Shown here in pieces: positions 61,297-63,952 of a stretch of DNA of 63,952 bases. The notes below the pieces were generated by a model that did no database searches, had not been told where the DNA came from, and saw only the letters and a list, made by a program, of their open reading frames with translations. Origin of the DNA: Oribacterium sp. C9 (GTDB lineage Bacteria; Bacillota; Clostridia; Lachnospirales; Lachnospiraceae); the NCBI RefSeq assembly GCF_002007235.1, contig NZ_MUHW01000024.1:1-63952 (forward strand), read 5' to 3'. The position numbers and the translations under genes were made by a program. Position 1 is the stretch's first letter. Each line of letters opens with the position of its first letter.

Positions 61297-61309
61297 CCCT
61301 TGTATTTTC
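61156..61309. repeat. 154-bp element with 21-22-bp terminal inverted repeats
   Basis: The left end 61156-61176 and right end 61288-61309 are complementary over 20 of 22 positions (one bulge). Further inside, TTGAAAG and GTACATCC also find complements. No target-site duplication was recognised. Confidence 0.65.
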
Positions 61310-61336
61310 TTCCTATACATCATTCATTATTGTTTA

Positions 61337-63031
61337 TCATTCAACAGTATTTATCATGGCAAGAATTTCATCCTTGAGCTGTTTGTTCACAGCTAAAGCC
61401 TTTTCTCTTGAATCCTGATTCGAATAAATGTAGAACTTGATCTTAGGCTCGGTTCCGCTAGGTCTGATGGCAAACCATGAACCGTTCTCAAGGAAGAACT
61501 TCATAGCATTCTGTGCCGGGATATCCTCATAGCCGTCCTTATAGTCGATGACCTTCACTACCTTTGAGCCCGCAAGCTCTGTAGGATGATTCTCACGGAT
61601 CCAGCTCATCATACGCTTGATTCGCTGAGCCCCCGGAATACCTTCGAGAACAAGGTTTGGCTCATCCTCTGCGAAATATCCGTACTTTGCATAAATTTCC
61701 TGAAGAACATCCCAAAGGGTCTTTCCCTGCTTTCTGTAGAAGGCGGCAGCCTCAGCTACCAGCATTCCGGCAGAAATACCATCCTTGTCTCTGATATCCT
61801 CACACGCCGCATAACCTACAGACTCTTCGTAACCGAAGAGATATTTGAGACCATGCTCATGAAGATAAGGTATTTTTCCACTGATGTTCTTGAAACCTGT
61901 AAGGGTCTGGAACATCTTTACACCATAGGCTTCTGCAATGATATCTGAAAGGGTAGAAGTAACTATGGACTTTACCATGGCTCCGTTCTCCGGCAGGGTG
62001 CCTGCAGTCTTGTGCCCTTCGAGAATGTAATTTACAAGAAGGTATCCTGTCTGGTTTCCGTTAAGAGGAATGTAGTCACCATCAGCATCCCTGATCTCTA
62101 TGGCGAATCTGTCCGAGTCAGGGTCTGTTGCCATGAGAAGCTCAGCACCGAACTCTCTTCCGTACTGTTCGCTTAGTTTAAATGCCTTAGGATCCTCAGG
62201 ATTAGGATAGCCGACTGTTGTGAAATCAGGGTCAGGCATTTCCTGCTCAGGAACTATCTTCCAGTTTCTGAATCCGCGTTCCTTAAGCATCTCACGGAAC
62301 GGGATAGAGCCGCAGCCGTTGAGCGGTGTATACACAAACGGAATATCCAGATCGATCTCATCCCCGTCATGGATCTTCAGAGCTATCACCTTTTCAAGGT
62401 ACTCTCTGTCATACTCCTCCCCGAGAACAGTGATGACACCGGATTTAACACCTTCCTCATAGTCTGATTTCTTAATGCCGTCCCAGAGGTCTACAGCATT
62501 GATCTTCTCAAGCATACCGTCTGCGACTTCACTTGATACCTGACAGCCATCATCCCAGTATGCCTTATAACCGTTATACTCCTTTGGATTGTGGGATGCG
62601 GTAATGTTTATACCAGCCTGTGTCCCGAGGCGTCTCACCATGAAGGCAAGCTCCGGAGTAGGGCGGAGATCAGGAAAGGTATATACCTTTATGCCATTGG
62701 CAGCAAAGATTCCAGCAGCAAGCTGAGAGAACTCCTTTGAAAAATGTCTCGGGTCATGGGCTATAACCACACCCTTAGCCATCGCTTCTTTACCATGAGC
62801 TACGATATAATCCGCGATACCCTGAGTGGCTTTTCCGACAGTATAAAAATTCATACGGTTTGTACCTGCGCCAACCTTGCCTCTGAGACCTGCCGTTCCG
62901 AAGGAAAGATCCTGATAAAAACGATCCTCCTTCTCTGTTTCATCATCCTTTATGGAAAGAAGATCCTGCTTCAAAGGATCTGCATCATCTATTTTATTCA
63001 ACCATTCTTCATATCTTGACTGATAATCCAT
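61337..63031 (-). CDS. Phosphoglucomutase/phosphomannomutase
   Basis: A 564-residue alpha-D-phosphohexomutase that interconverts hexose 1- and 6-phosphates in the cytosol. The phosphoserine loop TASHNPKEYNGYK (about 145-157), metal loop ATDPDSDRFAIE, sugar-binding GYEESVGYAACEDIRDKDG and phosphate-binding RPSGTEPKIKFY are all intact. The length fits the long clostridial PgcA-type enzymes. GGAGG precedes the ATG. It connects sugar uptake by the PTS to cell-wall and glycogen precursors. It is divergent from bioY. Confidence 0.93.
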   Translation of the reverse strand: MDYQSRYEEWLNKIDDADPLKQDLLSIKDDETEKEDRFYQDLSFGTAGLRGKVGAGTNRMNFYTVGKATQGIADYIVAHGKEAMAKGVVIAHDPRHFSKEFSQLAAGIFAANGIKVYTFPDLRPTPELAFMVRRLGTQAGINITASHNPKEYNGYKAYWDDGCQVSSEVADGMLEKINAVDLWDGIKKSDYEEGVKSGVITVLGEEYDREYLEKVIALKIHDGDEIDLDIPFVYTPLNGCGSIPFREMLKERGFRNWKIVPEQEMPDPDFTTVGYPNPEDPKAFKLSEQYGREFGAELLMATDPDSDRFAIEIRDADGDYIPLNGNQTGYLLVNYILEGHKTAGTLPENGAMVKSIVTSTLSDIIAEAYGVKMFQTLTGFKNISGKIPYLHEHGLKYLFGYEESVGYAACEDIRDKDGISAGMLVAEAAAFYRKQGKTLWDVLQEIYAKYGYFAEDEPNLVLEGIPGAQRIKRMMSWIRENHPTELAGSKVVKVIDYKDGYEDIPAQNAMKFFLENGSWFAIRPSGTEPKIKFYIYSNQDSREKALAVNKQLKDEILAMINTVE

Positions 63032-63141
63032 ATTTATCCTCCTATGTTGTATTTCTATTTATTATAGCTGATATGACTATCTTTCTCCATACAATATGAT
63101 ACATCACAAAATCAGTAAACCATAATCTGAATATAGATTTA

Positions 63142-63181
63142 CGCCATGTCAACCTTTTGCGCCTAATTGGTTGACATGGCG
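63142..63181 (+). promoter_or_regulatory. BirA (biotin repressor) box upstream of bioY
   Basis: Perfect 13-bp arms CGCCATGTCAACC and GGTTGACATGGCG around 14 nt. The core TGTCAACC-N14-GGTTGACA matches the known Firmicutes BirA operator. Confidence 0.88.
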
Positions 63182-63237
63182 CAGGAGGAAGTTTATATTT
63201 ATCTCGTTCGAAAAAAATAAATAAAAGGGGATACATC

Positions 63238-63837
63238 ATGAGAAACTCAAAAACATTGGACCTTTGCCTCATAGCACTTTTTACGGCAGTGATAGCAGTA
63301 GTAAGTCAGTTTAACATCCCTCTTCCCGGGGGAGTACCTATGACTCTTCAGACATTTATCATTCCTGTGGCAGGCATTGTCCTCGGAAGCAGACGCGGTC
63401 TCAGCTCCACACTTATCTATGTTCTACTCGGAGCTATAGGCATACCTGTTTTCACCGGACTCACAGGAGGACTCGGAAAGATACTTGGTGTCACAGGAGG
63501 TTTCATCATTTCTTTTCCATTCATAGCACTTTCCGCAGGGCTCTTTGATGAACTGGGAGTACGGCTTTACGGAAGACAAGAGGGTTCTCAGAGAAACATT
63601 GGCTATTACGGTTTTGTGCTTATCGGTGTACTCATAGGAAATCTGTTTAATTACGGTATCGGAACACTCTGGTATGTTGCCATGACACACAATACCCTTT
63701 CCGCAGCTCTGGCAAGCTGTGTCATACCGTTTATCCCTACTACGATCCTTAAGGACATACTTATAGTTGTTCTGGGACCGGCACTAAAGCATACTCTGTA
63801 TCAGGCAAGACTCATCAATACAGCAAGTGCGACATAA
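63238..63837 (+). CDS. bioY: Biotin transporter substrate-binding membrane protein
   Basis: A 199-residue ECF S-component with about six membrane helices. The BioY signature is clear: GGVPMTLQTFIIPVAGIVLGSRRG near residues 31-54, then GAIGIPVFTG and GFIISFPF. It captures biotin and docks with the shared EcfAA'T energising module, which is encoded elsewhere. AAAGGGG precedes the ATG. The BirA box 57 bp upstream predicts repression when biotin is plentiful. Confidence 0.93.
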   Translation: MRNSKTLDLCLIALFTAVIAVVSQFNIPLPGGVPMTLQTFIIPVAGIVLGSRRGLSSTLIYVLLGAIGIPVFTGLTGGLGKILGVTGGFIISFPFIALSAGLFDELGVRLYGRQEGSQRNIGYYGFVLIGVLIGNLFNYGIGTLWYVAMTHNTLSAALASCVIPFIPTTILKDILIVVLGPALKHTLYQARLINTASAT

Positions 63838-63952
63838 GGGCTGAAAAGAAAACAATATATAACCGGGACAGAATTAAAGTGTGGATGTCAGATAACCTGG
63901 TATGCTACCCGTCAAGCGGACAGTAAAAAATCAAAAAGTTCCCTACCGCCAG

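Noticed and set aside
63838-63952. Start of another gene at the window end
   Set aside because: No start codon with a ribosome binding site and no conserved frame could be seen in the last 115 bases.

Overview
The window looks like chromosomal DNA of an anaerobic Firmicute, most likely a Lachnospiraceae (Butyrivibrio/Oribacterium-like) bacterium. This is an inference from moderate GC, strong AGGAGG ribosome binding sites, lipoproteins with long Ala/Thr/Glu-rich linkers behind the lipobox, secreted FMN-plus-FAD reductases, and the lack of respiratory-chain genes. I saw no rRNA, tRNA, CRISPR, phage or transposase genes.

Layout. 1-2.2 kb: TetR regulator, bacterioferritin-like protein, small winged-helix protein, PAP2 phosphatase. 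2.4-6.8 kb: chemoreceptor, HPt protein and a REC-GGDEF-EAL regulator. 7-22 kb: an organic-acid region with a secreted flavin reductase, three SLC13/DASS permeases, two 2-hydroxyacid dehydrogenases, an HD hydrolase, an aldolase-type lyase, citrate synthase and a TIM-barrel isomerase, with a LysR gene in the middle. 22.5-23.5 kb: MqsR/MqsA-like toxin-antitoxin pair. 23.9-27.1 kb: second LysR divergent from a second flavin reductase. 27.2-30.6 kb: glucose-type PTS enzyme II with its BglG-type antiterminator and an RNA-antiterminator leader. 30.9-33 kb: LprI-like lipoprotein, thioesterase, Ala-tRNA(Pro) deacylase-like protein. 33.2-46.3 kb: a sulfur-amino-acid region: MetNIQ, aminotransferase, 2-hydroxyacid dehydrogenase, FAD lactate/glycolate dehydrogenase, TcyP-like cystine symporter, a Cys/Met-rich leader peptide, and a polar amino-acid ABC operon that includes a UroD/MtaA-like methyltransferase. 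46.4-53.5 kb: dipeptide ABC operon and M42 aminopeptidase. 53.6-59.6 kb: 55-residue membrane peptide, GGDEF-EAL-PAS protein, and a PstS-like/beta-repeat fusion lipoprotein. 59.7 kb to the end: homoserine dehydrogenase, phosphoglucomutase, BioY with a BirA box.

How it works together. Four operons of the organic-acid region carry one promoter design: a CACAAC-N5-GTTGTG dyad whose centre lies 28-29 bp before the -35, and, in three of them, TTTAC(A/T)-N17-TATAAT. This predicts one LysR regulon controlled by the LysR gene at 14.7-15.6 kb. The sulfur region looks built to import Met and Cys/cystine and to process their 2-oxo acids.

The most novel signals are RNA-level. (1) A 39-residue Cys/Met-rich leader peptide is followed by mutually exclusive antiterminator and terminator hairpins ahead of an amino-acid ABC operon. 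(2) A repeated three-stem element with compensatory base changes sits directly behind three intrinsic terminators. (3) The ptsG leader has an RAT, tandem terminators and a long inverted repeat whose second arm ends next to the start codon. Functional calls rest on reading motifs by eye; no database search was run.
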